Below are positions 8,255 to 16,878 of a stretch of DNA of 64,000 nucleotides, piece by piece. The stretch is taken from assembly GCA_963726775.1 (NCBI GenBank), contig CAVSDL010000015.1, forward strand, positions 62,001 through 126,000. The letters are read 5' to 3'. How positions within the stretch are numbered: position 1 is the stretch's first letter; the number at the start of each line of letters is the position of its first letter. The DNA is from CAIWHR01 sp963726775. GTDB lineage: Bacteria; Pseudomonadota; Gammaproteobacteria; Burkholderiales; Casimicrobiaceae. The position numbers and the translations under genes are program-made. The notes under the pieces are model-generated. The model searched no databases, was not told where the DNA came from, and saw only the letters and a list, made by a program, of their open reading frames with translations.

Positions 8255-8761
8255 CTAGCGTATCGTCGGTGCGTCCGCCTGAAACCGCACGCGGCGCACT
8301 TTCCGGTCGTACTCCGCCTCGACCGCCGCCGTGACCTCTTCGCCATTCGCCGTGTAGACGCGGCCGCCACGGCGCCGGCACGCGTCGCGTTCGTACTGGC
8401 ACGGCCCCATTTCCGGATGCCGCCGGCACAGATTATCCAAGGCGTCACCAAGATCGACCGGCGTTCGCGCGCCGTCGACCTCGCACGCATAGATCGGCCC
8501 CGGTGGCAATGCCGTCGACGGGAGGACCAGGACGCCGGCGGCCGGCGGCCTGGCATCGAGGGCTTGCGGCGCGACAGGTTCCGGGACCGAGGATGCGGGC
8601 GGCGGCAACGCCCGGGGCGGCGGATCCGGCTGGCAGCCCGCGAGTGTCGCCAGCGCCGCGAGCGCCGCTGCTCGCGCGAGACGGGTGCAAGTTGCGGCCC
8701 CGCCCTGGCGCGTAATGCGCGGGTTGCGGGTTGCCCGGCGCCCCGCCGCGCCTGCCGTCAC
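8255..8761 (-). CDS. Putative lipoprotein of unknown function
   Basis: The mature part follows a lipobox LAGC whose hydrophobic h-region is Ala/Leu-rich, then a Pro-rich linker of about 35 residues and a C-terminal domain with four Cys (YACEVDG, NLCRRHPEMGPCQYERDACRRRGG), which suggests two disulfides in the periplasm. Start is the weak point: no ATG sits close before the signal sequence; GTG 8761 puts 42 residues ahead of the lipid-bearing Cys, which is long; GTG 8782 and ATG codons further up are in frame too. Convergent with the esterase, with 9 bases between stops. No family recognised. Confidence 0.6.
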   Translation of the reverse strand: MTAGAAGRRATRNPRITRQGGAATCTRLARAAALAALATLAGCQPDPPPRALPPPASSVPEPVAPQALDARPPAAGVLVLPSTALPPGPIYACEVDGARTPVDLGDALDNLCRRHPEMGPCQYERDACRRRGGRVYTANGEEVTAAVEAEYDRKVRRVRFQADAPTIR

Positions 8762-9206
8762 AGTCGGTGAGGGCGGATGCACGGACGCAAGTTCCGCGAT
8801 TCCTGCATCGCGTCGGTTCGTTTCGACATCGAATGGCCATTCCATTCTTGAGGGCGTTCCATGTCGGTGCTGCAGAAAACTCTCGACCGCACTGTCCCGC
8901 AAGACTACCACCGGCACGTGCACCCGCAACGGCATGAGTTCGCCGGCATCGGCGGGTCCCGTGCCCGTTCTCCGGCAGCCGCCCTTGCAAGTTGGCATTT
9001 TCGTACCGATAATCGACGCGAGCGATGAGCAACTCATGATCGAGCGCGCGGCTCTTGCCGGCGCCGCGGGCGTCTTCTCCCGGTGGTTATTGCACCCGGC
9101 AGCCGGCTGAGCTCAACGAATGGGTGCGGACGTAACGCGCTCCTGATCCGTCATCGCACCCCTGCCGCCTGATATCCCCACTCCCTGCCCGGGTTGCGGC
9201 ACGACG
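8762..9206. other. Stretch of about 440 bases without a convincing gene
   Basis: Several open frames cross this stretch on both strands but none has a ribosome-binding site plus protein-like composition. Its right end (from about 9183) encodes the first zinc knuckle of the next gene without a normal start codon. Confidence 0.5.
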
Positions 9207-9884
9207 ATGCAACCTCATCGCCTGGCGCGCAAGCCGCTGGGTGAGGAGACCGTCGATGTCTGCCTCGGTTGCCAGGCTCTGTGGTTCGATTCCTTCGAGA
9301 GTGTCCAGCTGACTCCTGGCGCGACGCTTGCGCTCTTCGACGCCATCGGGAAGTCAGCGGCACCGGCACACCGCGCGCTGCCGGCGCGCCTGCCCTGCCC
9401 GCGTTGCACGGACCCGCTCGCGCTCACCCATGACCTGCAGCGAACGACGCGATTTTCGTACTACCGGTGCAAGTACGGCCACGGTCGCTTCACGCCGTTC
9501 TTCCAGTTCCTGAGGGAAAAGGAATTCATCCGGCCGCTGGCTCCCGAAGAGCTCGCTCGCCTCAAGGCCGCCGTGCGCGTCATCCGCTGCTCCTCCTGCG
9601 GCGCGCCGGTGGACCTGGAACGCGAAACGGCGTGCCCGTATTGCCGCGCGCCGATAGCGATCCTCGACCCGGATGCGGTCGCAGCGACGATTCGGGCACT
9701 CGCGGCGGCGGAGACCAAGCGCACGACGATCGACATCGGCATGCTCGTCGACGGTTTGTTGGGTGCGGACCGGGGCGCCGCCGAGCACAATCGAACTGGA
9801 ACCATCCTCTCCGATGACCCGCTCGCGGGCCTCGACCTCGTCAGCCTGGGACTTGCCGCGCTTGCACGTGTACGGGGCCAATGA
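9207..9884 (+). CDS. Zinc-ribbon protein (TFIIB-type zinc-finger family), start uncertain
   Basis: From ATG 9207 the protein has 225 residues. It carries the second half of a TFIIB-like zinc knuckle (VCLGCQALWFD), then CPRC...CKYGHGRF, then CSSCGAPVDLERETACPYC, so three pairs or more of CxxC; such proteins bind zinc and may bind nucleic acid or protein. The first CxxC of the first knuckle, CPGCG, is encoded at 9186-9200, upstream of this ATG in the same frame. Between it and the in-frame TGA at 9144 only CTG, ATC and GTC could serve as starts. The true N-terminus is therefore unresolved. Middle region about 100-130 has a long helix; the C-terminus is Leu/Ala-rich. Confidence 0.7.
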   Translation: MQPHRLARKPLGEETVDVCLGCQALWFDSFESVQLTPGATLALFDAIGKSAAPAHRALPARLPCPRCTDPLALTHDLQRTTRFSYYRCKYGHGRFTPFFQFLREKEFIRPLAPEELARLKAAVRVIRCSSCGAPVDLERETACPYCRAPIAILDPDAVAATIRALAAAETKRTTIDIGMLVDGLLGADRGAAEHNRTGTILSDDPLAGLDLVSLGLAALARVRGQ

Positions 9885-9933
9885 CCCTTTCGGAGCGCGC
9901 CGCCCCGTCTGGCGCGGCAGGCCGGCCACGGCG

Positions 9934-9939
9934 TAAAAT
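9934..9939 (+). promoter_or_regulatory. Candidate -10 box before the gene at 9971
   Basis: TAAAAT in an otherwise GC-rich stretch, 32 bases upstream of ATG 9971. No clear -35 box. Confidence 0.3.
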
Positions 9940-9970
9940 AGGGGCATTTCCTACTTCAGGTACCCAAGCC

Positions 9971-10318
9971 ATGGCCTCGCTTCGCCGCCAGATGGCGCCC
10001 CCCTTCATCGCGCTTGCGTTTGTGCTTTGCGCCGTCGCGCCCGGTGTGCTGGCGCAGACTTCCGCCCCGCCGCCCGCCGCCCCACCCAAACATGCCTGCA
10101 CGAGCCCTGGCGACAATCCCGGAAGGCTTGCTTCCGACAACCAGCGCCGCAACTGGACGAAGGCCGCGAACGCGTACCTCGAATGTCTGAAGAAATACGT
10201 CGCCGAGCAGAAGGCGGCCGCCGACCCCTATATCAACGCCAGCAACGCCGCGATCGACGAGTACAACGCCGCCGCCAAGGCGATCAACGCGCAGATCCAG
10301 GAAGCATCTGCGAACTGA
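9971..10318 (+). CDS. Small secreted protein of unknown function
   Basis: The 115-residue product has a clear signal peptide (Arg-Arg, then a hydrophobic core ending VLAQ near residue 29). The mature part starts with a Pro/Ala-rich linker, followed by two Cys about 29 residues apart that may form a disulfide and a C-terminal amphipathic helix rich in Ala, Asn, Ile and Tyr likely to form a coiled coil. ATG 9971 is chosen because the signal peptide begins there; the frame is open further upstream. I recognise no family. It is followed by aceK 61 bases downstream. Confidence 0.7.
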   Translation: MASLRRQMAPPFIALAFVLCAVAPGVLAQTSAPPPAAPPKHACTSPGDNPGRLASDNQRRNWTKAANAYLECLKKYVAEQKAAADPYINASNAAIDEYNAAAKAINAQIQEASAN

Positions 10319-10379
10319 CGCGCCGACCCGGTCCGCCAATGGGCCCGCCCGCCTGCAATCCGGCGCGGCGCCCGCTCTG

Positions 10380-12215
10380 ATGCCGCTTGCCTCCATTCCC
10401 GGCGCCGCCCGCCCGGCGCCATCCGTGAATCACGCGCAGGCCATTGCCAAGGCGCTGCTCGACGGATTCGACAAGCACTACGCGCTGTTTCGCGAATGCG
10501 CGCGTGCCGCGCGGCGCCATTTCGAAGCGGGCAACTGGCTCGCGATCCAGCACGTCGCCCGCGACCGCATCGATTTCTACGACCGGCGCGTACTGGAGAC
10601 GGCCGAGCTCCTCGAGCGTGAGTTCCGTTCCGCCGGCCTCGACCGCGACGCGCTGTGGGAGCAGGTGAAGCTGCATTTCATCGGACTCCTGATCGATCAC
10701 AAGCAGCCCGAATGCGCGGAAACCTTCTTCAACTCGGTTTCGGTCAAGATCCTGCACCGCGTCTATTTCCAGAACCGCTTCATTTTCGTCCGACCGGCCA
10801 TTTCCACCGAATACATCGATGCCGATCCGCCGTCGTACAAGAGCTATTACCCGTTGCAGCAGGGACTGCGCCCGGCACTGATCGACATCATTCTCGATTT
10901 CGGGTTCGCGCGTCGATTCGCCGACTTCGGGCGCGACCTGCGCAACGTGCTGGCCGCGTTCCGTAGCTGCGTTCCGCGTCCGTTCCGGCTCGAAGCCAAC
11001 CACCAGATCCAGGTGCTGTGCTCGCCGTTCTTCCGCAACCAGACCGCCTACATCGTCGGGCGCATCGTCAATGGCATCCACACGTATCCGTTCGTCGTAC
11101 CGGTGAAGCACGGCGCCGACGGCAAGCTCTACTTCGACGCGTTGCTGATGGACGACGCCGAGCTCGCAATCCTGTTTTCCGCGAACCGCGCCTATTTCCT
11201 GGTCGACATGGAGGTGCCGTCGGCTTACGTCAATTTCCTGGGCGCGATACTTCGCGACAAGACGGGCTCCGAACTGTACACAATGGTAGGCCTGCAGAAG
11301 GCCGGCAAGAATCTGTTCTTCCGCGACTTTCTCCACCACCTGAAGCACTCGCGGGACAAATTCATCGTCGCGCCCGGCATCAAGGGACTCGTAATGACCG
11401 TGTTCACGCTGCCGTCGTATCCGTACGTGTTCAAGGTCATCAAGGACAAGATCGCAGCGAGCAAGGACACCGACCGGCAGAAGGTCAAGCAGAAGTACAC
11501 GCTGGTGAAACACCACGATCGAGTGGGCCGGATGACCGACATCCTCGAGTACTCGGACGTCGCCTTCCCTCGCGCGCGGTTCTCCGACGAACTGGTCGCC
11601 GAGCTGACGGCCGTCGCGCCGTCGGTGGTCGAGTTCGACGGCGACCGCGTGGTCGTCAGGCACCTGTATATCGAGCGGCGGATGATCCCGCTCAATCTCT
11701 ACATCGAGACCGCCGACGACGCGCAACGCGCGCACGCCATGCGCGAGTACGGCGACGCGCTTAAGGAGCTCGCCGCCGTCAATATCTTCGCCGGAGACCT
11801 GCTGTTCAAGAACTTCGGCGTCACCCGCTTCGGCCGCGTCGTGTTCTACGATTATGACGAAATCGATTACCTCACCGATTGCAACTTCCGGAAGATACCG
11901 CCGCCGCCTCCCGGATGGGACGAAATGTCGGGCGATGTCTGGTACCCGGTGGGGCCGAACGACATCTTTCCGGAGGAGTTCGCGACGTTTCTGCTGACAG
12001 ACCCGAAGACGCGCGAGCGCTTCGTGTATTTTCACGCCGACCTGCTCGGTGCCGAGTGGTGGGTGGCGATGCAGAAGGAGATACGCACCGGCCGCATGGT
12101 CGAGGTCCTGTCCTACCCGGACGCCGTGCGCTTCGCGAACCCGGCGCCGGTGGCACGCGCTGCAGCCGCGCGAAGGTCCGCGTGCTATGCTCGCGGCGAT
12201 CGGTCGCCGGAGTAA
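10380..12215 (+). CDS. aceK: Isocitrate dehydrogenase kinase/phosphatase
   Basis: AceK phosphorylates and dephosphorylates isocitrate dehydrogenase and thereby sends isocitrate into the glyoxylate shunt during growth on acetate or fatty acids. The 611-residue product matches the family throughout: HYALFRECARAARRHFE near the N-terminus, the PPSYKSYYPL segment, LVKHHDRVGRMTDILEYSDVAFPR, AGDLLFKNFGVTRFGRVVFYDYDE (acidic residues Asp491, Asp493, Glu494 at the active site) and the NFRKIPPPPPGWDEMS block. The aceA/aceB genes it usually serves are not in the window. The start ATG 10380 lies right after a TGA in the same stretch; the first 17 residues are poorly conserved in general, so a slightly later start is possible. 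Confidence 0.95.
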   Translation: MPLASIPGAARPAPSVNHAQAIAKALLDGFDKHYALFRECARAARRHFEAGNWLAIQHVARDRIDFYDRRVLETAELLEREFRSAGLDRDALWEQVKLHFIGLLIDHKQPECAETFFNSVSVKILHRVYFQNRFIFVRPAISTEYIDADPPSYKSYYPLQQGLRPALIDIILDFGFARRFADFGRDLRNVLAAFRSCVPRPFRLEANHQIQVLCSPFFRNQTAYIVGRIVNGIHTYPFVVPVKHGADGKLYFDALLMDDAELAILFSANRAYFLVDMEVPSAYVNFLGAILRDKTGSELYTMVGLQKAGKNLFFRDFLHHLKHSRDKFIVAPGIKGLVMTVFTLPSYPYVFKVIKDKIAASKDTDRQKVKQKYTLVKHHDRVGRMTDILEYSDVAFPRARFSDELVAELTAVAPSVVEFDGDRVVVRHLYIERRMIPLNLYIETADDAQRAHAMREYGDALKELAAVNIFAGDLLFKNFGVTRFGRVVFYDYDEIDYLTDCNFRKIPPPPPGWDEMSGDVWYPVGPNDIFPEEFATFLLTDPKTRERFVYFHADLLGAEWWVAMQKEIRTGRMVEVLSYPDAVRFANPAPVARAAAARRSACYARGDRSPE

Positions 12216-12219
12216 TCGC

Positions 12220-12579
12220 ATGCGCATTGCCACCCGTGCCCTCCACCGCGTACGCGCCGCGCTGATTCTCGCCGCCGCATTCACCATTGCGGCCGGCTGC
12301 AGCAACTCGCCCAGCAAGGAAGAGCAGGAAGCCGCGAAGAACACGTTTGCCTGTCAGCTTAACGGCGAGCGCCTTGTCATCCGCTTCGAATCCGGCGAGG
12401 CCCGGCTGCTGATGCCCAGCGGCGACCGGATCGTGCTCTACCAGATCGCCGCAGCGTCGGGGGTCCGCTACACCAACGGCACGCTCGAGCTCCGCGGCAA
12501 GGGCATGGAACTGCAGGTGATCAGCGACGGCAACCTCACGCCGCTCGGCGATTGCCAGCCGTACGCCATTCCCAAGTAG
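12220..12579 (+). CDS. Lipoprotein with MliC-like domain (lysozyme inhibitor family)
   Basis: The product has 119 residues with a lipoprotein signal peptide ending AAGC (Cys27). The mature domain fits the membrane-bound C-type lysozyme inhibitor (MliC) fold: FACQLNGERLVIRFESG, a strand LLMPSGDRIVLYQ, the conserved SGVRYTNG loop that inserts into the lysozyme active site, and LRGKGMELQV. Two Cys (in FACQ and GDCQP) can form the family disulfide. Such proteins sit in the periplasm on a lipid anchor and protect against host or predator lysozymes. ATG 12220 follows the aceK stop by 4 bases. Confidence 0.75.
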   Translation: MRIATRALHRVRAALILAAAFTIAAGCSNSPSKEEQEAAKNTFACQLNGERLVIRFESGEARLLMPSGDRIVLYQIAAASGVRYTNGTLELRGKGMELQVISDGNLTPLGDCQPYAIPK

Positions 12580-12587
12580 CATCACCG

Positions 12588-13484
12588 ATGCCTGCCAGCG
12601 CGCGAAGCGTCGGCGTGATCGGCACCGGTGCGATGGGCGGCGGCGTCGTGCGGAGCCTGGTGCGCGCCGGCATCGCGACCGTTGCGCGCGATATCCGTGC
12701 CGAAGCGCAATCCGTCGCCGTGCAGCACGGCGCAACGGCGTCCGCGACGCCCGCCGAGCTCGCGCGGGCATGCGACACGGTCATCTTGCTCGTTGTCGAC
12801 GCCGCGCAGATCGAGTCGGTGCTCTTCGGCGCCGACGGCGTGGCGGCGGCGATGGCGCCGGGCGGCATCGTGCTCGTCTGTTCGACCGTCGATCCCGCGT
12901 ATCCCGCGGCACTCGCGCCGCGTCTCGACGCGTATCGGATCGCGCTGCTCGATGCCCCCGTTTCCGGTGGCCCTGCCAAAGCTGCCGACGGCACGATGAC
13001 GATGATGGTATCCGGGGACGCCGCTGCGCTCGCACGCGTCGGCCCGCTGCTGGCGGCGATCGCCGGCAAGCTGTTCGTCCTGGGTCCGCGCGCCGGCGAC
13101 GCATCGACGTGCAAGATCGTCAACAACCTGATGGCGGGCGCCAATCTCGCGGCCGCCGCCGAGGCAATGGCCATCGCGCGCGCTGCAGGTCTCGATCTCC
13201 GGCAGGTATTCGATGTCGTCAACGCGAGCTCCGGGGCCAGCTGGATATTCGCCGACCGCATGGCGCGCGTGCTCGCCGGGGATTTCGGACCTCGCGCCGC
13301 GGCGAAAATCCTCACCAAGGATGTCGGGATCGCGGTGGCGCTCGCCACGCGGCTCGGAATCGACGCGACTGCGGCGCAAACGGCGCAGGCCGCGTTCGCG
13401 GACGCGCTCGCGGCAGGCTACGGCGAGATGGACGACGCGGCATTGATCAAACGGGCGCTGGAGAACGTGCGCGGCGGAAAGTAG
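12588..13484 (+). CDS. 3-hydroxyisobutyrate dehydrogenase family oxidoreductase, L-threonate dehydrogenase-like
   Basis: This 298-residue NAD(P)-dependent dehydrogenase has the Rossmann motif GTGAMG (residues 12-17), the substrate-binding DAPVSGG loop followed by KAADGTMTMMVSG, and the catalytic Lys176 in STCKIVNN. The run FDVVNASSGASWIFADRMARVLAGDF, with ILTKDVGIAV after it, is closest in my reading to the L-threonate/D-erythronate dehydrogenase (LtnD) branch; the partner genes of that pathway (otnK, otnC) are not nearby, so the substrate is not proven. It begins 8 bases after the MliC-like gene. Convergent with the binding protein gene next door. Confidence 0.85.
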   Translation: MPASARSVGVIGTGAMGGGVVRSLVRAGIATVARDIRAEAQSVAVQHGATASATPAELARACDTVILLVVDAAQIESVLFGADGVAAAMAPGGIVLVCSTVDPAYPAALAPRLDAYRIALLDAPVSGGPAKAADGTMTMMVSGDAAALARVGPLLAAIAGKLFVLGPRAGDASTCKIVNNLMAGANLAAAAEAMAIARAAGLDLRQVFDVVNASSGASWIFADRMARVLAGDFGPRAAAKILTKDVGIAVALATRLGIDATAAQTAQAAFADALAAGYGEMDDAALIKRALENVRGGK

Positions 13485-13516
13485 CGCGGGTTGGCACCGG
13501 CGCGACGGGCGCTCCC

Positions 13517-15331
13517 TCACTTCGCGCGCATCGCCATGTCGAGGTCGACGTACTGCCACGTCTGCGAGCGAATGGGATGCGGCTTGTAATTCTGCACCCA
13601 GGGCTGCAGCAGCTGGTCCTCGATCAGATGGTAGCCCAGGCGCCACGGTGCATAGGCGACAACGAGCTCCGTCATCCTGTCGAACAACCGCGTACGCTCG
13701 GACGAATCCGGCAGACGGCGAGCCTCGTCGTAGAGCTTGTCGTAGGCCGCCAGCTTGAAGCGCGCCTGGTTTTCCTGCCCCGCATTCGGTCCGTAGAGCA
13801 ATTGCATGAAATTCTCGGCGTCCGGATAGTCGGCGTTCCAGCCGTCGCCGCGCAGCGGTATCTTGCCCAGCCGCGCCATCTTGCGCAGCTCCGGCAGGCG
13901 GTCCTTCCTGAACACCATCCTCAGGCCGATGGCGTCCATGTTCTTTTTCCAGAGTTCGTCTCCCTGCCGCGCGACCGAGTTCGGCGTCGACCAGCGCTCG
14001 AGGACGAGCGGCTTGCCGTCCGGCGCCTCGCGATAGCCGTCGCCATCACGATCCCGGTATCCGAACTTGTCGAGCAGGGCTCGTGCTCCCGCGGGGTCGA
14101 AGAGTTGCGCCTGTGTCTTCAGCGTCGGGTCATAGCCGGCAATGTCAGGCGGGATCGGGCTCGTCGCCGGAAACGCTCGACCTTTGAGCAGGATGCGGAT
14201 GGCTTCATCCTGGTCGTAGGCCATGCCGATTGCACGGCGCAGCGCGATCTTGTCGAGGGTGTAGCCGCCGACGACCGGATCGTCCATGTTGAAATAGGTC
14301 CACCAGGTGTTCGGACGCAGCAGCAGCTCGTGCTTGATGCCCTTCTCCACAAGGTCGGGCCTCAGCTTGCCATCGACCAGTGCCTGCAGGACGAAATCGG
14401 AGGGCAGCCGCTCGAGGAGGTCGAGTTCCCGGTTGAGAAATGCAAGCCACTGCGCCTGGCCTTCCTCGATGACACTGATGTCGATGCGACCGGGAATCGG
14501 CAGGCGCTTCCCCTTCAACGCTGCGGCGATCGCCTGCGACTGCGGCGGGATCGGGCCGGCGGGCGCGTAGGTCGTTTCACGGTACCCGGGATTGGCGATG
14601 AGCACGATCCTGGAACTGCGTTTGTACTCGCCTAGAACGTAGGGTCCGGTCCCGACCGGATGCGCGCCGAAGTCGAGGCCGTAGGCGTCGACCGTTTCGC
14701 GCGCCACCGCAGCGGTATTCGGCACCGCCAGCGCGAACACGAACCGCAGGTCGGGCTCCTTGAGACGAATTATGAGCGTGTAGCGATCAACGACCTCGAT
14801 ACCCCGCAACGGAGCGTCGTAATCGAACTTGCCGGTGCGCGCGGCCGCCGCACGCGCCTCGTCGCTGCCGACGACCTTTCCCTCGAGGAGCCAGGCCCAC
14901 GGGCTCTTGACGACCGGGTCGAGCAAACGCTTCAGTCCGTAGGCATGGTCGGCCGCCGTGAGTTCGCGCGGCTTGCCCTTGAACGCGGCATCCGGCGTGA
15001 AAAAAATGCCCTTTCTGATCCGGCAGATGTACGTTCGGCCGCCGTCCTCGATAGTCGGCATCGCCTCGAGCGTGCGAGGCACCAATTTCACCGGCCGCGC
15101 CAGGTAATCGTAGTCGAGCATCGCCTCGTAGATGCTGGAAATGATGCCGTCGGACGCCGCGTCCGACGCGAACTGGGGGTCGAAGCTCGTCTCGGCGATC
15201 GAGAACACCACGCGCAGCGTCTTCGTCGGATCCGCTGCGCTTGCCGGCAGCGTGGCCGCGGCGAACGCCAATCCGAGGGCCAGCGCGACACTGGAGCAAT
15301 CCGCCACCCTGTTGCCGCTCCGCAGTTTCAC
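13517..15331 (-). CDS. Periplasmic binding protein, family 5 (oligopeptide ABC transporter type)
   Basis: The 604-residue protein is an extracellular solute-binding protein of the DppA/OppA type (SBP_bac_5): signal peptide ending ASA-A near residue 33, then the TLRVVFSIAETSFDPQ start of the first lobe, ELTAADHAYGLKRLLDP, GTGPYVLGEY, and the second lobe with LRRAIGMAYDQ and the C-terminal YKPHPIRSQTWQYVDL. It would deliver peptides or similar ligands to an ABC permease, but no permease or ATPase gene is adjacent. GTG 15331 is preferred over an ATG at 15382 because AAGGGGG lies about nine bases upstream and the signal peptide then has normal length. Confidence 0.85.
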   Translation of the reverse strand: MKLRSGNRVADCSSVALALGLAFAAATLPASAADPTKTLRVVFSIAETSFDPQFASDAASDGIISSIYEAMLDYDYLARPVKLVPRTLEAMPTIEDGGRTYICRIRKGIFFTPDAAFKGKPRELTAADHAYGLKRLLDPVVKSPWAWLLEGKVVGSDEARAAAARTGKFDYDAPLRGIEVVDRYTLIIRLKEPDLRFVFALAVPNTAAVARETVDAYGLDFGAHPVGTGPYVLGEYKRSSRIVLIANPGYRETTYAPAGPIPPQSQAIAAALKGKRLPIPGRIDISVIEEGQAQWLAFLNRELDLLERLPSDFVLQALVDGKLRPDLVEKGIKHELLLRPNTWWTYFNMDDPVVGGYTLDKIALRRAIGMAYDQDEAIRILLKGRAFPATSPIPPDIAGYDPTLKTQAQLFDPAGARALLDKFGYRDRDGDGYREAPDGKPLVLERWSTPNSVARQGDELWKKNMDAIGLRMVFRKDRLPELRKMARLGKIPLRGDGWNADYPDAENFMQLLYGPNAGQENQARFKLAAYDKLYDEARRLPDSSERTRLFDRMTELVVAYAPWRLGYHLIEDQLLQPWVQNYKPHPIRSQTWQYVDLDMAMRAK

Positions 15332-15647
15332 GCTTTCCGCCCCCTTGTCGCCGGACCGTTGCCGTGCCGCGAATCCTAGCATTCACCTGCCATTTCATCG
15401 CGCGGAGACATCGTCGGTCACACGATCGCCCGCCCGGCGCCGACGACGCATCCACGGGAAAATGCGGGCGGCGCCCTATCGATCGCGCGATCGAAGCGCG
15501 CGCCGGGGTACGATGGCGACGATCCGATCTACGCCGCGCGACCGATACCCGCGCGCCCCGAACGGCGGCGGGCGTAAGGCCGCGCGGTCGGCGGTCGACT
15601 GATGCTGTCCGCAGCGCGATTACGCGGCCTCCAACAATGAGGTCACC
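15332..15647. other. Divergent intergenic region between the binding protein and msrA
   Basis: About 315 bases that must hold the promoters of both flanking genes. I see no clear -10/-35 pair, palindrome or small ORF with a ribosome-binding site. Confidence 0.4.
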
Positions 15648-16322
15648 ATGAGCCGTTTCGCTTTCGCAGTCAGGGGCGCGCTGGCGCGTTGGTTGCCGAT
15701 ATTGTCGGCATTCTTCGTGGCGGGTGCATTGGCGCAACCGGCAAGGGCGCCCGCCACGCCCCCTTCATCGCCACCGGCCCAGGCGGTGCCTTCCACTGCC
15801 GTCGCCACGTTTGCCGGCGGCTGCTTCTGGTGCATGGAGCCGCCGTTCGACAAGCAGGACGGCGTCATCTCGACGACGTCCGGCTATATGGGTGGCACTC
15901 GGCGATACCCCACTTATGACCAGGTTTCCTCCGGCGGAACCGGTCACGCCGAAGTGGTGCAGGTGGCCTACGACCCGGCAAAGGTGTCGTACGACAAGCT
16001 GCTCGAGATCTACTGGCACAACGTCGATCCGACGGTGAAGGACCGGCAGTTCTGCGACGTCGGCAATCAGTACCGGACCGCGATCTTCGTCCATACCGAG
16101 GCTCAGCGGCGCGCGGCCGAGGTATCGAAGGATGCGCTGGAACGGACGAAGCCATTCAAGGAGCCGATCGTGACGCCCGTGGTCGCTGCCGGCGAATTCT
16201 GGCCCGCCGAGGAGTATCACCAGGACTACTACATCAGGAACCCGCTGCGCTATGCGTACTACCGGACCGGGTGCGGACGCGATGCACGGTTGAAGCAGCT
16301 CTGGGGCAGTTCGCCACATTGA
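15648..16322 (+). CDS. msrA: Exported peptide-methionine (S)-S-oxide reductase
   Basis: MsrA reduces methionine-S-sulfoxide in oxidised proteins. Residues 1-30 are a signal peptide ending ALAQ, and a Pro/Ala linker of about 18 residues precedes the catalytic domain, so this form acts in the periplasm. The active-site motif GCFWC has the catalytic Cys59; Tyr and Glu residues of the family are present (SGYMGG, YDPAKVSYDKLLEIYW, QFCDVGNQYRTAIF). A Cys in the C-terminal TGCGRD segment can resolve the disulfide. No fused MsrB domain is present. A GAGGT ribosome-binding site sits eight bases before ATG 15648. Confidence 0.93.
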   Translation: MSRFAFAVRGALARWLPILSAFFVAGALAQPARAPATPPSSPPAQAVPSTAVATFAGGCFWCMEPPFDKQDGVISTTSGYMGGTRRYPTYDQVSSGGTGHAEVVQVAYDPAKVSYDKLLEIYWHNVDPTVKDRQFCDVGNQYRTAIFVHTEAQRRAAEVSKDALERTKPFKEPIVTPVVAAGEFWPAEEYHQDYYIRNPLRYAYYRTGCGRDARLKQLWGSSPH

Positions 16323-16581
16323 CGCGCGTATCCCGGCAGCATCGGATTTCGTTGACCCGAAGGGCGAAGGCGCGCAATACTGCCGCGGCACTGCCGGCCG
16401 AACCCGCACCGGCCACCGAACATGACCGACCTCGAACCTCACCGCTCCCGGCCTTTGCGCGGCGGGTGGCATTCGCCCCAGCGGCAAGTGCGATGCCGCG
16501 CCGGGCTTCGAGCGCCGAAGTGGCGGCGGTGACGCGCATTTTTCGCCGCGCCTGAAGCGCCACCCATCGGAAACGCACGCC

Positions 16582-16791
16582 GTGGAAATGAAAAGGCTCG
16601 CCGGCGGCAACCTGCGCGCCGCAGGCTACGATGGCGGGCGGCGCACGCTTGTCGTCGAGTTGACCTCCGGTACGTTCGAATACGGCGGCGTGTCGCAAGA
16701 CACGTATCACCGTCTGCTGTCGGCGTCGTCGCCATGGAGTTTTTTTCGCGACAATATCGAAGAAGAGTATCCCGCCAATAAAATCAGATAG
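16582..16791 (+). CDS. KTSC-domain small protein
   Basis: The 69-residue product is a single KTSC domain (named after a Lysyl-tRNA synthetase fusion, C-terminus): AAGYDGGRRTLVVELTSG, YGGVSQDTYHRLLSASSPWSFFRDNI and a final YPANK follow the family pattern of a small beta-rich domain. Its role is unknown; KTSC domains are found alone or fused to RNA-related enzymes. GTG 16582 or ATG 16588 could start it. The 259 bases between msrA and this gene hold nothing I can name. Confidence 0.75.
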   Translation: MEMKRLAGGNLRAAGYDGGRRTLVVELTSGTFEYGGVSQDTYHRLLSASSPWSFFRDNIEEEYPANKIR

Positions 16792-16878
16792 TCTCACCCG
16801 CATTGCATCATGCCAGCGACATCGACACCCGGGAGCCAAGTGGCCACACCTTACATTGGGACGCGAGCGATTGGCGCC

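Noticed and set aside
9120..9146. Possible selenocysteine reading of TGA 9144 in front of the zinc-ribbon gene
   Set aside because: No SECIS-like hairpin is obvious after the TGA and the short peptide before it has no family similarity.
10284..12344. Long minus-strand open frame opposite aceK
   Set aside because: Shadow of aceK with no domain.
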